Shown: positions 38,029-46,501, numbered from the stretch's first letter. The stretch is 64,000 nt of DNA from Streptomyces sp. CA-278952 (GCF_028747205.1 NZ_CP112880.1:4526001-4590000); one strand, 5' to 3'. Program-made: numbers and translations. The notes: generated from the letters alone by a model not told the origin.

Positions 38029-38849
38029 GTCTCTCCCAGTAAGCGGGCCAGCAGGCGCAGGGTCTCAAGAGGGGTGAGCGCCTGGGCTCGCAGCATCGCA
38101 TATTTCTGGGCGAGGATGCTGACCTCATTCCGGTCGGAGATGAGCTGGCTGCCGCGCTGGGTCTCCGTGTACGCGACGTGTTGGTGGTCCGGTGTTTCCA
38201 GGAGGGTGAAGGGGCCATCGATGCCCGCGTGGACCCGGCTGTCGAGCGGGAGCACCTGGAGGCAGACGCCCGGGAGCTGGGCCATCGCGTAGAGGTGGCG
38301 GAGCTGCTCCCGGTGGTCCTCGTCCGAGGTCAGTTTCATCATCAGGACCGGTTCCCAGATCACGATGCTGGTGGTCGGCGGCTTCTTCCGGTCCAGGATC
38401 TGCTGGCGTTGCAGGCGCGTCGCCGTCTGCGTGTCGATCTCCTCCGGGCTGTAGACCGGGATCCTGTTGCGGAACACGGCCTCTGCGTACGCCTTCGTCT
38501 GGAGCAGGCCCGGGATGACCTGGTTGTCGTACCAGGACAGCGCCAGCGCGTCCTGCTCCATGTCGATGTAGTCCTCGGCCCAGAGCGGGATCAGGTCGAC
38601 TTCCGGCATGTTGTCGACCGCCGTCGCCAGCGCGCCCTTGGTGTCCAGCAGATCGTCGATCGTCTCCGCCAGATCCGGGACCAGGGAGCGCCTCCCCTGT
38701 TCGACGGAGGCGATCGTGTCCTCCTGTACGCCTGCCGCTTGGGCGAGTTCGGACTGTGTGAGGCCCGCCTCCTTGCGGAAGCGGGCCAGCAGCTTGCCCA
38801 CGAGCTTCATGGTCGACGCGTTCTTACGCTGTCGCTTTCTGGGGTGCAT
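38025..38849 (-). CDS. WhiJ-like XRE family regulator (HTH + DUF5753)
   Basis: A 274-residue regulator. An N-terminal XRE helix-turn-helix (about 24-70; FRKEAGLTQSELAQAAGVQE, then TIASVEQGRRS) is followed by the DUF5753 domain with its YDNQVIPGLLQTKAYAEAVF and PLDSRVHAGIDGPFTLLE signatures. These are typical of the WhiJ/AbaA-type regulators that Streptomyces has in many paralogues, each with a DUF397 partner, as here. ATG at 38849 has GGGAG about 11 nt upstream; ATG at 38810 lacks a ribosome binding site. A hairpin that ends the next gene lies just upstream. Confidence 0.92.
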   Translation of the reverse strand: MHPRKRQRKNASTMKLVGKLLARFRKEAGLTQSELAQAAGVQEDTIASVEQGRRSLVPDLAETIDDLLDTKGALATAVDNMPEVDLIPLWAEDYIDMEQDALALSWYDNQVIPGLLQTKAYAEAVFRNRIPVYSPEEIDTQTATRLQRQQILDRKKPPTTSIVIWEPVLMMKLTSDEDHREQLRHLYAMAQLPGVCLQVLPLDSRVHAGIDGPFTLLETPDHQHVAYTETQRGSQLISDRNEVSILAQKYAMLRAQALTPLETLRLLARLLGET

Positions 38850-38886
38850 ACGGTTCCCACTCCCACCCCGGAACCCACTTCACGCA

Positions 38887-38923
38887 TGCGCGACCCGTAC
38901 AAGAAATGTGTACGGGTCGCGCA
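38887..38923. terminator. 15-bp perfect hairpin
   Basis: TGCGCGACCCGTACA (38887-38901) and TGTACGGGTCGCGCA (38909-38923) surround a 7-nt AT-rich loop. It lies 43 bp beyond the stop of the minus-strand lipoprotein gene, so it is most likely its terminator. It also sits 37 bp before the XRE gene start and could double as an operator. Confidence 0.7.
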
Positions 38924-38966
38924 CAGTTACCGCACGTCAGGCGCTGGCCTGGACTGCCTCGTCCGC

Positions 38967-39719
38967 TCAGTACATCAGGGCGCTCTGGACGTCCGACTGC
39001 CAGTAGGTGACGAAGCCCAGGCCGTCCGTGTAGGTCTCCGCCGGGAGCTTCAGCGTGGACTCGCCCTTCGACTGGTTGTTCTTGTCGACCATGATGACGC
39101 CGAGGTTGGCGCTCTTGGCCGGCTCGTTCTGGCCGGGCTCTCCGAGGAGCGCGACGCCCGCGTACGCCTTCTTGCCGGGAGAGAGCACGACGACCGACTG
39201 CGGCTTGCTGTCGTCGTAGGTCGGGTACACGGCCTGCGCGCCGTCGAAGCGGAGGAACGGCGCGTGGTAGGCGGCGCAGTTGGTGGAGCCGGTGTTGACC
39301 ACCGTGAGCAGCAGGTGGTTGATCGGGCGGCTCACCGAGGAGACCGTCACCTTGGAGTTGGTGGTCGTGCAGGCCGGGATCGATGCTGCGGCCTTCGCGT
39401 TCGGCGCGGTCTCCGGCTTCTTGGCGCTGCCGGCGCCGTTGCCGTTGCCGCCGGCGTGCTTCCCTCCGGCGGGGACGGTCTGCGTCTCGGGCGTTCCGGC
39501 CTTCGGTGCGTCAGGCTGCGCCGGGCTGTCGGTACCGGCGGTACCAGCGGTGCCCTCGGTGGCACCGGTGCTCGTCGCCGCGGGGGCCGCCGTCCCGGTC
39601 GAGCCGGCTGCCTTGGTCCCCATGGCCTTGTCCTCGCCGCCGCCGCAGGCGGTGAGCGAGAGAGCGGCCACGAGGGCGGTGGCGGCGAGGGCGGTGGTGC
39701 GGATGCGGTTGGTGCGCAT
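38967..39719 (-). CDS. DUF4232 lipoprotein
   Basis: A 250-residue exported lipoprotein. A twin-Arg-free signal peptide (MRTNRIRTTALAATALVAAL) ends in the lipobox LTAC with Cys about 25. A low-complexity Gly/Thr/Pro/Ala linker (to about residue 110) is followed by a DUF4232 domain of about 130 residues that includes a Cys pair (PACTTTNS, STNCAAYH) probably forming a disulfide and ends FVTYWQSDVQSALMY. The function is unknown. ATG at 39719 is preceded by a GGAG-like site. Confidence 0.88.
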   Translation of the reverse strand: MRTNRIRTTALAATALVAALSLTACGGGEDKAMGTKAAGSTGTAAPAATSTGATEGTAGTAGTDSPAQPDAPKAGTPETQTVPAGGKHAGGNGNGAGSAKKPETAPNAKAAASIPACTTTNSKVTVSSVSRPINHLLLTVVNTGSTNCAAYHAPFLRFDGAQAVYPTYDDSKPQSVVVLSPGKKAYAGVALLGEPGQNEPAKSANLGVIMVDKNNQSKGESTLKLPAETYTDGLGFVTYWQSDVQSALMY

Positions 39720-39780
39720 GGCGGTGGTACTCCCCGTGATCGGTTGGCTTGTTGGTCCGGTTGAACGGCCGGTCCGCAGT

Positions 39781-39840
39781 GCTGCTGTCCTGCTGGTTCT
39801 TGCTGGGCCCCGCTGGTTCCTGCTGGTTCCTGCTGTGGTC
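39781..39840. repeat. 10-bp tandem repeat, six imperfect copies
   Basis: Six consecutive 10-mers related to TGCTGGTTCC (39781-39840), in register. They lie in the 268-bp divergent region between the lipoprotein and membrane-anchored XRE genes. The rest of that region shows no gene. A 10-bp period places copies on one face of the DNA. Confidence 0.7.
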
Positions 39841-39987
39841 TGGTCCGAGCTTGTGGCACGGCGGATTCCGGCCGCAACGCCTGCCGAACCATTGGGGATG
39901 CTGGAATGACTACGCGTACGGTGACCTGCGGGGATTCCGCGTCCCTGGAACGCCGTTCCGGGACGCACGAGGAAGGGGAACGCCGTC

Positions 39988-41424
39988 GTGGCGACGCCGG
40001 AGGCCGTGGAGTTCGCGGCTCTGCTGAAGGATCTGAAGGACCGTTCGGGGCGCAGCTACGGTGTGCTGGCGGGGAAGCTGCACGTCAGCACGTCGACGCT
40101 CCACCGGTACTGCAACGGGGACGCCGTCCCGAACGAGTTCGCCCCGGTGGAGCGGTTCGCGCGGGTGTGCGGCGCGTCCGGCGACGAGTTGGTGGAGGTG
40201 CACCGGCGGTGGATCGTGGCGGACGCGGCCCGGCGGCGGCCTCCGGCGGGGGCGGCACCGGGAACGGCAACGGGGACGGCTGAGTCTGCGCCAGCCCCTG
40301 CGCCTGCCTCTGCCCCTGCTCCAGCCCCTGCCCCTGTGCCTGTTGCTGGTCCCGAAGGCGTCGAAGTCGCTGCGGCCGTCGAGCCGTCCGAGCCGTCCGA
40401 GCCGTCCGAGCCGTCCGAGCCACCTGTTGTGTCCGGTGGCGCTCGGCCGGGGGCGGGCTCCCGATGGTCCCGGCTCTCCCGGCGTACGCGGGTGCTCATC
40501 GCCGCCGCCGGGGTCGCCGCTCTCCTCGTCCCCACCACCGTCGTCGCCGCCGACCTCGTCGGGTCGGGGCGGGAGGACGGCGGGCGCGCCGCGGACCGGG
40601 TGGAGGACGCGGGCGGAGACGTCGGGCCCGCGCCGGAAGGCTCCGCCTCGGCCACGCCCCGGCCCTCCGCGAGCCCGAGTTCGGCCGGTCCTTCGGCGAG
40701 CGCCTCCGCCTCCCCCTCGGGGTCGCCGTCCGTGAAGCCCTCGGCGGGCTCCGGGCCGGGGCAGCCGCAGGGCGGGGGAGCCGGCGGCGGCAGCGGTACG
40801 GGCCTCGGCGCGCCGCCGGCCGTCAGCATCTCCTCGTACAACTGGGACGAACCCTGCGGCCAGCACTACCTGGTGAACCGCGGGCCCGATGAGCTGGACC
40901 CGCCGCCCGCGCCGCAGGACCGGCGCGGCTGGGCGGAGTCGTACGGCGGGGTCGACGCCGGGAGCATGCTGCTCCAGCTCACCGTGCAGGGGACCTCGCG
41001 GGAGGCGGTGGTCCTCAAGGGCATGCACGTGCGCGTCGCCTCCCGCAAGGCTCCGCTGCCCTGGTCGGCGTACCTGATGGGCAACGGCTGCGGCAGCGGG
41101 ATCGCGCCCCAGACCTTCGTCTCCCACCTCGACGCGGGGCACCCCACCCTCCGGCCGGTGCCGGGGAGGCAGGGGGACACGGTGGTTCCGGCCGTGGACT
41201 TCCCGTACAAGGTGACGTCCGAGGACGTGGAGGTCTTCAACCTCGATATGAAGGCCGTCGGCTACGACGTCAGCTGGTACCTGGAGCTGGAGTGGAGCAG
41301 CGGCGGGAAGGACGGGGTGGTACGAATCGACGACCACGGGAAGCTGTTCCGCACCAGCGGGATGAAGGGGCGGCCGGAGTACGTGTACGGCAACGCGGAG
41401 ACCGGGTGGGAGCCCGCGGCCTGA
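39988..41424 (+). CDS. Membrane-anchored XRE helix-turn-helix protein
   Basis: A 478-residue single-pass protein. A cytoplasmic XRE-type DNA-binding domain (about 5-75; LHVSTSTLHRYCNGDAVPNE) is followed by Pro/Ala repeats and an EPS repeat (encoded by four exact GAGCCGTCC units, 40381-40416). A transmembrane helix is at about 171-190 (VLIAAAGVAALLVPTTVVAA). After a Ser/Pro/Gly-rich linker, the C-terminal domain of about 190 residues (SSYNWDEPCGQHYLVNR...) should lie outside the cell. It may pass an outside signal to DNA or act structurally. GTG at 39988 follows GGAAGGGG. The family is widespread in Streptomyces, function unknown. Confidence 0.85.
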   Translation: MATPEAVEFAALLKDLKDRSGRSYGVLAGKLHVSTSTLHRYCNGDAVPNEFAPVERFARVCGASGDELVEVHRRWIVADAARRRPPAGAAPGTATGTAESAPAPAPASAPAPAPAPVPVAGPEGVEVAAAVEPSEPSEPSEPSEPPVVSGGARPGAGSRWSRLSRRTRVLIAAAGVAALLVPTTVVAADLVGSGREDGGRAADRVEDAGGDVGPAPEGSASATPRPSASPSSAGPSASASASPSGSPSVKPSAGSGPGQPQGGGAGGGSGTGLGAPPAVSISSYNWDEPCGQHYLVNRGPDELDPPPAPQDRRGWAESYGGVDAGSMLLQLTVQGTSREAVVLKGMHVRVASRKAPLPWSAYLMGNGCGSGIAPQTFVSHLDAGHPTLRPVPGRQGDTVVPAVDFPYKVTSEDVEVFNLDMKAVGYDVSWYLELEWSSGGKDGVVRIDDHGKLFRTSGMKGRPEYVYGNAETGWEPAA

Positions 41425-41490
41425 CGCGCGCGGCCCGGCCCGGGCTCCGTCCACCGGGAGAGGGGCACGTACCCACCCCGCGTACGCGGC
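41425..41490. other. Gap before the inverted-repeat element
   Basis: A short non-coding stretch after the membrane-anchored XRE gene. It contains GAGGGGCACGTACC (41459-41472), part of which (GTACGTGCCCCTC on the other strand) matches GGTACGCCCCTC beside the second repeat at 45079-45090, so the homology between the two repeats extends past the 41-bp core with an insertion of about 12 bp. Confidence 0.4.
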
Positions 41491-41493
41491 GTT

Positions 41494-41534
41494 GGGGACC
41501 AGCGGTACAGCCGTTGGCGCCAAGGACTTGATCC
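41494..41534 (-). repeat. 41-bp dispersed repeat, copy B (inverted)
   Basis: Read on the minus strand, this starts GATCAAGT, has the core CCAACGGCTGTACCGCTGG and ends CCCCA. It matches plus-strand 45033-45073 at 36 of 41 positions. The two copies face each other across 3.5 kb carrying a two-component system and two further genes. Confidence 0.75.
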
Positions 41535-41588
41535 TGGCCCTTCAGTACAGGTGAGGGGCCTGGTGCCGGGGTTCTGCGGAAGATCCTC

Positions 41589-41607
41589 GATCACCCGCGG
41601 GGTGATC
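41589..41607. terminator. Short perfect palindrome after response-regulator gene
   Basis: GATCACCC-GCG-GGGTGATC, directly beyond the stop at 41609. It may serve as a terminator for the two-component operon or as a protein site; there is no T-tract. Confidence 0.4.
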
Positions 41608-41608
41608 C

Positions 41609-42289
41609 CTACTCCCGTGGGACTGGGCCGGCCAGACCATTTTCCCAGGCCCAGGCGGCGATGCCCACCCGGTTACGGGCCTTCAGCTTCGCCTGGACGT
41701 TCGCGATATGGGTCTTGGCTGTGCCCGCTGAGATGAAGAGTTTCTCGCCGATCTCGGCGTTGGTGAGGCCCTCGGCGACCAGCTGGGCAATCTCCTGCTC
41801 CCGGGCGGTGAGAGGCGACAGAGCCGTGGGCGCTGCGGGGGCGGGGGCAGGGGCGAGGGCCTGGAGCAGGCGGACCGTGATCTGGGGGCTGATGAGGATG
41901 TCCCCGGCCATCGCCGCTCTGACACCCTCGATCAGCAGCCCGGGGCCCGAGCGCTTGAGCAGGAAGCCGCAGGCGCCGTCGTGCAGTGCCGTGCGTACGT
42001 AGTCGTCGTGGTCGAAGGTGGTGACGACGAGGACACGCATCGGGTTGGGTACGTCCGGGCCGGCGAGGCGGCGGGTGAGTTCGAGGCCGTTCAGGACCGG
42101 CATGCGGATGTCGGCGAGGATCAGGTCTGGGCTCAGGGTGCGGGCGAGGTGGACGGCGGTGAGACCGTCCGCGGCCTCGCCGACCACGGTCATGTCGGGC
42201 TGCGAGCCAAGGATCAGGCGGAAACCGCTGCGTACGTCCTCCTGGTCGTCGGCGATCAGGATGCGGGTCGGGCCGAGGGGCGTCGTCAT
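41609..42289 (-). CDS. LuxR/NarL-family response regulator
   Basis: A 226-residue response regulator. The receiver domain has the acidic pair in ILIADDQED (9-17) and the phosphorylated Asp in LILADIRMPV (about residue 55), plus the conserved Thr (VVTTFD) and Lys (LLKRSGP). A linker of Ala/Pro repeats leads to the LuxR-type DNA-binding domain (PLTAREQEIAQLVAEGLTNA, then EIGEKLFISAGTAKTH). Its ATG at 42289 overlaps the sensor kinase stop (ATGA). It should be phosphorylated by that kinase; the target genes are unknown. Confidence 0.93.
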   Translation of the reverse strand: MTTPLGPTRILIADDQEDVRSGFRLILGSQPDMTVVGEAADGLTAVHLARTLSPDLILADIRMPVLNGLELTRRLAGPDVPNPMRVLVVTTFDHDDYVRTALHDGACGFLLKRSGPGLLIEGVRAAMAGDILISPQITVRLLQALAPAPAPAAPTALSPLTAREQEIAQLVAEGLTNAEIGEKLFISAGTAKTHIANVQAKLKARNRVGIAAWAWENGLAGPVPRE

Positions 42290-43398
42290 GAGGTCTCTTT
42301 CGGGAGCGTGGCAGGCAGGACGGCGGTGAGCTGCCAGCCGCCGTCGCCGTGCGGCCCCGCCGAGAGGGTTCCGCCGAGGGCCTGGGCATGCTCGGTGAGT
42401 GCGGGGAGGCCGAGGCCGCCTCGCCAGGCGCGGCGGCGGGCCGGGGTGGGGCGGGCGCCGCGGTCATTGGTAACCCGGATCTCCACGGTGGTGGCGGTGG
42501 GGGTGAACGTGACGGTGGCGCGGGGGGCGTCGGGGGCGTGCCGGCGGATGTTGGTCAGCGCCTCAAGGACGATGCGGTACGCGGCGGAGCCCGCCTCGCG
42601 GGAGAGCGCCTCCGTGGCCAGGGGAGGCAGGTCCAGATGCGCCTCGGTGGCTCCCGCTGATGTGAAGTCCGATATGAGCGAGGGCAGTCGGGACACATCG
42701 GGGAGCGGCTCGGTGGTGGGCGCCTCGGGACCGTGCAGCATCTGTACGGTCCGGTCCATCGCGGCCAGGGCGCTCAGGCCCGCCTTTTCGATGCGTTCCA
42801 GGGCGAGCACCGTGTGGGAGGGGTCGGTGGAGGCGACGAAGCGGGCCGCCTGGGCCTGGACGACGATCCCGCTGATGTCATGGGCGACGAAGTCGTGCAG
42901 GTCGCGGGAGAGCTGAAGACGCTGGGCGCTGCGGGCCTCGGCCACCGCGCTGCGGCGACGCAGTTCCTGGCGGCGGGGGTAGGCGCCGGCCACCAATGCG
43001 GCGGCTACGGGAAGCAGCCAGAAGGTGGCGATTCCGATGGATTCCAGGAAGGACTCGCCGTCGATCAGCGGCAGCGGCCAGAGGGCCACCGCCAGGGCGG
43101 TCAGCGGGAGGGCCGACTTGAGTTCGCGCAGGGGTGACCAGCGGGTGACCACGGCCAGCAGGAGCAGCAGGACGGCGGTCTCCGCCAGCTTCCAGCCGGA
43201 GTCGAAACCAGCCTTCGGCAGAGCGAAGCTGGTGGTCAGGGAGAGGGCCGCCCAGACCGTGGTCGGGCGGGCGAGGCGGCCGAGCCGCTGACGAACCGCG
43301 GCACGGGGGCGGGCAACGGCCCACACCAGCGTGCCCGCGGCCGCGAGCGACGGCAGAGCGCCAAGCACCTGGACGACCGGGCCGGTTGATTCCCACAT
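42286..43398 (-). CDS. Two-component sensor histidine kinase (HisKA_3 type)
   Basis: A 370-residue membrane kinase. The N-terminal part has about five hydrophobic helices (for example SLAAAGTLVWAVA, LAETAVLLLLLAVV, LPLTALAVALWPLPL, FWLLPVAAALVAGAY) with little outside loop, suggesting intramembrane sensing. The phosphorylated His is in LSRDLHDFVAHDISG. The ATPase has the N-box EALTNIRRHA and G-box GGLGLPALTEHAQALGG. It partners with the overlapping response regulator gene. The start at 43398 is 182 bp from the divergent secreted protein gene, which may be a target. Confidence 0.92.
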   Translation of the reverse strand: MWESTGPVVQVLGALPSLAAAGTLVWAVARPRAAVRQRLGRLARPTTVWAALSLTTSFALPKAGFDSGWKLAETAVLLLLLAVVTRWSPLRELKSALPLTALAVALWPLPLIDGESFLESIGIATFWLLPVAAALVAGAYPRRQELRRRSAVAEARSAQRLQLSRDLHDFVAHDISGIVVQAQAARFVASTDPSHTVLALERIEKAGLSALAAMDRTVQMLHGPEAPTTEPLPDVSRLPSLISDFTSAGATEAHLDLPPLATEALSREAGSAAYRIVLEALTNIRRHAPDAPRATVTFTPTATTVEIRVTNDRGARPTPARRRAWRGGLGLPALTEHAQALGGTLSAGPHGDGGWQLTAVLPATLPKETS

Positions 43399-43579
43399 GG
43401 TGATCAGCGTACGGATGCGCGATGGGGCGGGGCTCTCTGCCGAACGGCATAGGAGGGCCGGGCGACGGCGCGATCTTTATGCCGATCGGCGGATGGGATC
43501 GAGGCGCACCAGGGATGAAGCTTGAGCCGTTCAACCGACCACGGCAATACAAATACCGTGCAGGACTGGGGAGTTCATT

Positions 43580-44221
43580 ATGCGCAACGCCGCCATCGGC
43601 ACTACAGCAGCCGTCGTCGTCCTCGCCGGGCTGGTGGCTGCCGGGCCCGCCCCCGCGGCCCCGGCTGCGTCCGCCGGGAAGAAGCCGGCGAAGACCGCGA
43701 GCGTCCATGGGGAAGCGCGAATCTCCTACATCGAGTCGATCGACGACGACATCCGCTTCACCATCCATGCCGAACAGACGCCGTTCACCCGGCCGGTGCA
43801 CCCCACGGCTCCCGAGGGACTGTCCACAGATGCCCGGGGCTCACTGAGGATCTCCCATACCCGGCAGGGCGGAGACACGGGGTGGGCGGAGGCCAAGGTG
43901 GACTGCCTGGTCACCAGCGGCCGGACGGCGACCCTGACCGCGGTCGTGACGAAGTCGAACGTCGAGGAGATCGGCGCCCGGCTGGGCATCAGCGTCCAGC
44001 AGGGCGGGAAGGGCGAGCCGGACCGGCTCGGCTTCTCCTGGGGGGTGGTGAACGTCGACCCCGAGCACGTCGACGAGAACGGCCGGCCCGTAAGGCCGCA
44101 GGCCGGCACGTGCATGGCCCCCGCACCGTTCACTACCGTGATCAAGGGCGGCTTCAAGGTGGTCCACGCCGAGATCACCAAGTCTCCCGCGCAGCCCGAG
44201 GCGGCGATCCGCCGTGGCTGA
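43580..44221 (+). CDS. Secreted protein of unknown function
   Basis: A 213-residue exported protein. Signal peptide MRNAAIGTTAAVVVLAGLVA with a likely AxA cleavage after about residue 31 (APAAPAASA). The mature part is beta-rich and hydrophilic, with two cysteines (KVDCLVTS and AGTCMAPAP) that could form a disulfide. I do not recognise a family. ATG at 43580 follows GGGGAG. It is divergent from the two-component system and overlaps the next membrane protein gene by 8 bp, so the two are co-translated and may form a signal or cargo set. Confidence 0.8.
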   Translation: MRNAAIGTTAAVVVLAGLVAAGPAPAAPAASAGKKPAKTASVHGEARISYIESIDDDIRFTIHAEQTPFTRPVHPTAPEGLSTDARGSLRISHTRQGGDTGWAEAKVDCLVTSGRTATLTAVVTKSNVEEIGARLGISVQQGGKGEPDRLGFSWGVVNVDPEHVDENGRPVRPQAGTCMAPAPFTTVIKGGFKVVHAEITKSPAQPEAAIRRG

Positions 44222-44759
44222 CACCCTGGCCGTCGAGACGCCCGTACCGGCCGCGCCGCAGGTCTCCCGTTCCGTTCGCCTGGCGGCGCACGCCGCCGCA
44301 CTGACCCTGGTGCCGACCGGGCTGTGGCGTATCGCCATCGCCCTGGGTTGGGACTCCGGATTCACCGATGAGGTCCTTCGCCCGGAGAAATTTCCCGGCG
44401 AAGGGTCCGTCTATCTGATCGGACTCAGCCTGTTCGCCGAAGCGCTCGGGCTGCTCACCCTGGGCCTGGTCCACAGATGGGGTGAGGAACTTCCGCGCTG
44501 GGTACCCTTCCTGGGCGGCCGCGGAATTCCCGTCTTGGCCGCGGTGATCCCTGCCTCGCTCGGCGCGGCGCTCGTCACCCTCATCACGTTCACCGGTGCG
44601 TTCGGCTGGAACGATGCGGACAACATGGGTGCCGTCGGATCACCCGACGGCGCCCACTACTGGCTGATGACCGCCTGCTATCTGCCACTGCTGGCCTGGG
44701 GGCCGTTGCTCGCGGTAGTCACGGTGGCCTACTACCGACGTCGGCGTCGGGGGCACTGA
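44214..44759 (+). CDS. Integral membrane protein
   Basis: A 181-residue protein with four hydrophobic helices: about 22-45 (AAHAAALTLVPTGLWRIAIAL), 66-86 (VYLIGLSLFAEALGLLTLGL), 104-128 (GIPVLAAVIPASLGAALVTL) and 150-172 (WLMTACYLPLLAWGPLLAVV), ending in RRRRRGH. GTG at 44214 lies inside the end of the secreted protein gene. No enzymatic motif is visible. Operon context links it to the secreted protein; both lie within the inverted-repeat-bounded segment. Confidence 0.8.
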   Translation: MADTLAVETPVPAAPQVSRSVRLAAHAAALTLVPTGLWRIAIALGWDSGFTDEVLRPEKFPGEGSVYLIGLSLFAEALGLLTLGLVHRWGEELPRWVPFLGGRGIPVLAAVIPASLGAALVTLITFTGAFGWNDADNMGAVGSPDGAHYWLMTACYLPLLAWGPLLAVVTVAYYRRRRRGH

Positions 44760-44809
44760 GGCCGGCCGTCGGCAGGGCCTCGTGGAAGCAGGAACCGCCA
44801 CTCGCGATC

Positions 44810-44980
44810 GTGCCCGCGCCCCGCACCGGACGACCGGTACGGATCGGGTACGTCAGGACATCGACTGCCCGCCAGGAACGGGCGAGCCAGCTCGAAGCCC
44901 TCCACCGCGCCGAGTGCCACAAGGTCTTCAAGGAACAGATCAGCACCCGCGTCAAGGTACGGCCCCATGCTGGAGAGCGG
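44810..44980 (+). pseudogene. Serine recombinase (resolvase) N-terminal remnant
   Basis: The plus-strand frame encodes VRIGYVRTSTARQERASQLE and continues ALHRAECHKVFKEQISTRVK, a recognisable resolvase/invertase N-terminus (YxRxSTxxQ with the catalytic Ser). Similarity stops after about 50 residues (near 44965); the frame then runs into unrelated sequence, and the catalytic and DNA-binding remainder (about 130 residues) is missing. It is a decayed mobile-element gene, adjacent to the 41-bp repeat copy A. Confidence 0.8.
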
Positions 44981-45032
44981 CTCCAGTCCCACCAGCCCCA
45001 CCCGAACGCCCGGATCCGCAGCCGACAGGCGC

Positions 45033-45073
45033 GATCAAGTGCTAAACGCCAACGGCTGTACCGCTGGCCCCCA
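45033..45073 (+). repeat. 41-bp dispersed repeat, copy A
   Basis: GATCAAGTGCT... with the core CCAACGGCTGTACCGCTGG, 36 of 41 identical to the inverted copy at 41494-41534. It follows the recombinase remnant. The rest of the gap 44981-45206 has no supported gene. Confidence 0.75.
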
Positions 45074-45206
45074 TGGCCGGTACGCCCCTCGGCCGCTGAA
45101 GTCCGATTCCGCCCGGATTCGCACAGGAGTACAGTCGCCAGGTCCTCGCGGTCCGTCCGGTTCCGACCGGCCGGCCGCCCCAGCCAGCCTCCCCACCAGG
45201 TGACCC

Positions 45207-46415
45207 ATGTCCACGACCGCCGAAGCCCCCGACCCCATGGCCCTGGACGCCCGCACCTGCGAGGAGCGGTCCCTGCGGCTCCGACGCAGGCTGGAGCGGC
45301 TGATCGGCATCGCCGCCACCGAGGGGAACGCCCTCCTCCCGCTCCGTAACGGCGACGAGATCTTCGGCGCGATGCTGGACGCCATCCGGGGCGCGGAGCA
45401 CACCGTGGACCTGATGACGTTCGTCTACTGGCGCGGTGACATCGCTCTCCGGTTCGCCGAGGCGCTGGCCGAGCGGGCCCGTGCCGGGGTCCGGGTGCGG
45501 CTCATGCTCGACGGGTTCGGCTGCCGGCTCATCGAGAAGGACCAGCTGGCGCTGATGGACGCGGCCGGGGTCACGGTGACCTGGTTCCGCAAGCCGCTGC
45601 ACCTCTCGCCGCTGAAGCAGAACCACCGCTGCCACCGCAAGGTCCTCGTCGTCGACGAGCGCACCGCGTTCACCGGGGGCGTCGGGATAGCCGAGGAATG
45701 GTGCGGCGACGCCCGCAACGAGCACGAGTGGCGCGACACCCACGTCAAGGTCACCGGCCCCGCCGTCGACGGCCTGGCCGCCGCGTTCGCCCAGAACTGG
45801 GCCGAGTGCCACGAGGAGCTCTTCGACGAGCGGGACCGGTTCGTCGTGAGCGAGCGCCAGGGGGACGCCGTCGTCCAGGTCGTACGCGGCTCCGCCTCCT
45901 TCGGCTGGCAGGACATGCAGACCCTGATCCGGGTCGTCCTGGAGTCCGCCGAGGAACGTATTCGCCTCACCACGGCCTACTTCGCCCCCGACGCCTACTT
46001 CACCGGGCTCCTCTGCGACGCCGCCCGGCGCGGGGTGGAGGTCGAGATCCTGCTGCCAGGACCGCACACCGACAAGCGGGTCTGCCAGCTCGCCGGCCAG
46101 CGCTTCTACGAGGAGCTGACCGCCTGTGGCGTGAAGATCCACCAGTACCAGCCGACGATGCTGCACGCCAAGACCCTCACCGTGGACCGGATCGCGAGCC
46201 TCATCGGCTCCACCAACTTCAACCGGCGCTCGCTCGACCACGACGAGGAAGTCATGCTCGCCGTCCTCGACCGGGACTTCACCGCCACCCTCGACGGCCA
46301 CTTCGACGAGGACCGGGAGAAGAGCGTGCTGATCGAGCGCGGGCGGTGGAAGCGCCGCGACCTCCTCCAGCGGGCCCGGGAAGCAGCCGTACTGCCCATC
46401 CGCCGCTTCCTCTGA
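45207..46415 (+). CDS. Cardiolipin synthase / phospholipase D-family protein
   Basis: A 402-residue PLD-superfamily enzyme with both HKD motifs: HRKVLVVDERTAFTGG (about residues 143-158) and LHAKTLTVDRIASLIGSTNF (about 320-339). Bacterial cardiolipin synthases use this pair to join phosphatidyl groups; other PLD-like phosphodiesterases are also possible. There are no N-terminal membrane helices, unlike classical Cls, so it would be peripheral (ClsB-like). ATG at 45207 follows AGGTGA. It lies just outside the inverted-repeat segment. Confidence 0.88.
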   Translation: MSTTAEAPDPMALDARTCEERSLRLRRRLERLIGIAATEGNALLPLRNGDEIFGAMLDAIRGAEHTVDLMTFVYWRGDIALRFAEALAERARAGVRVRLMLDGFGCRLIEKDQLALMDAAGVTVTWFRKPLHLSPLKQNHRCHRKVLVVDERTAFTGGVGIAEEWCGDARNEHEWRDTHVKVTGPAVDGLAAAFAQNWAECHEELFDERDRFVVSERQGDAVVQVVRGSASFGWQDMQTLIRVVLESAEERIRLTTAYFAPDAYFTGLLCDAARRGVEVEILLPGPHTDKRVCQLAGQRFYEELTACGVKIHQYQPTMLHAKTLTVDRIASLIGSTNFNRRSLDHDEEVMLAVLDRDFTATLDGHFDEDREKSVLIERGRWKRRDLLQRAREAAVLPIRRFL

Positions 46416-46501
46416 GGCCGGTCCGCTCCTCGGGCGTGTTCTCGCGCTCGCCGGGCAGGTGGGGAGGACGATCGTCGTCCGCCATGTGAAGGGAAGGGCC
46501 C

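Noticed and set aside
40381..40416. The GAGCCGTCC repeat as a DNA regulatory repeat
   Set aside because: It is in frame inside the XRE membrane protein and encodes an EPS linker, which explains it.
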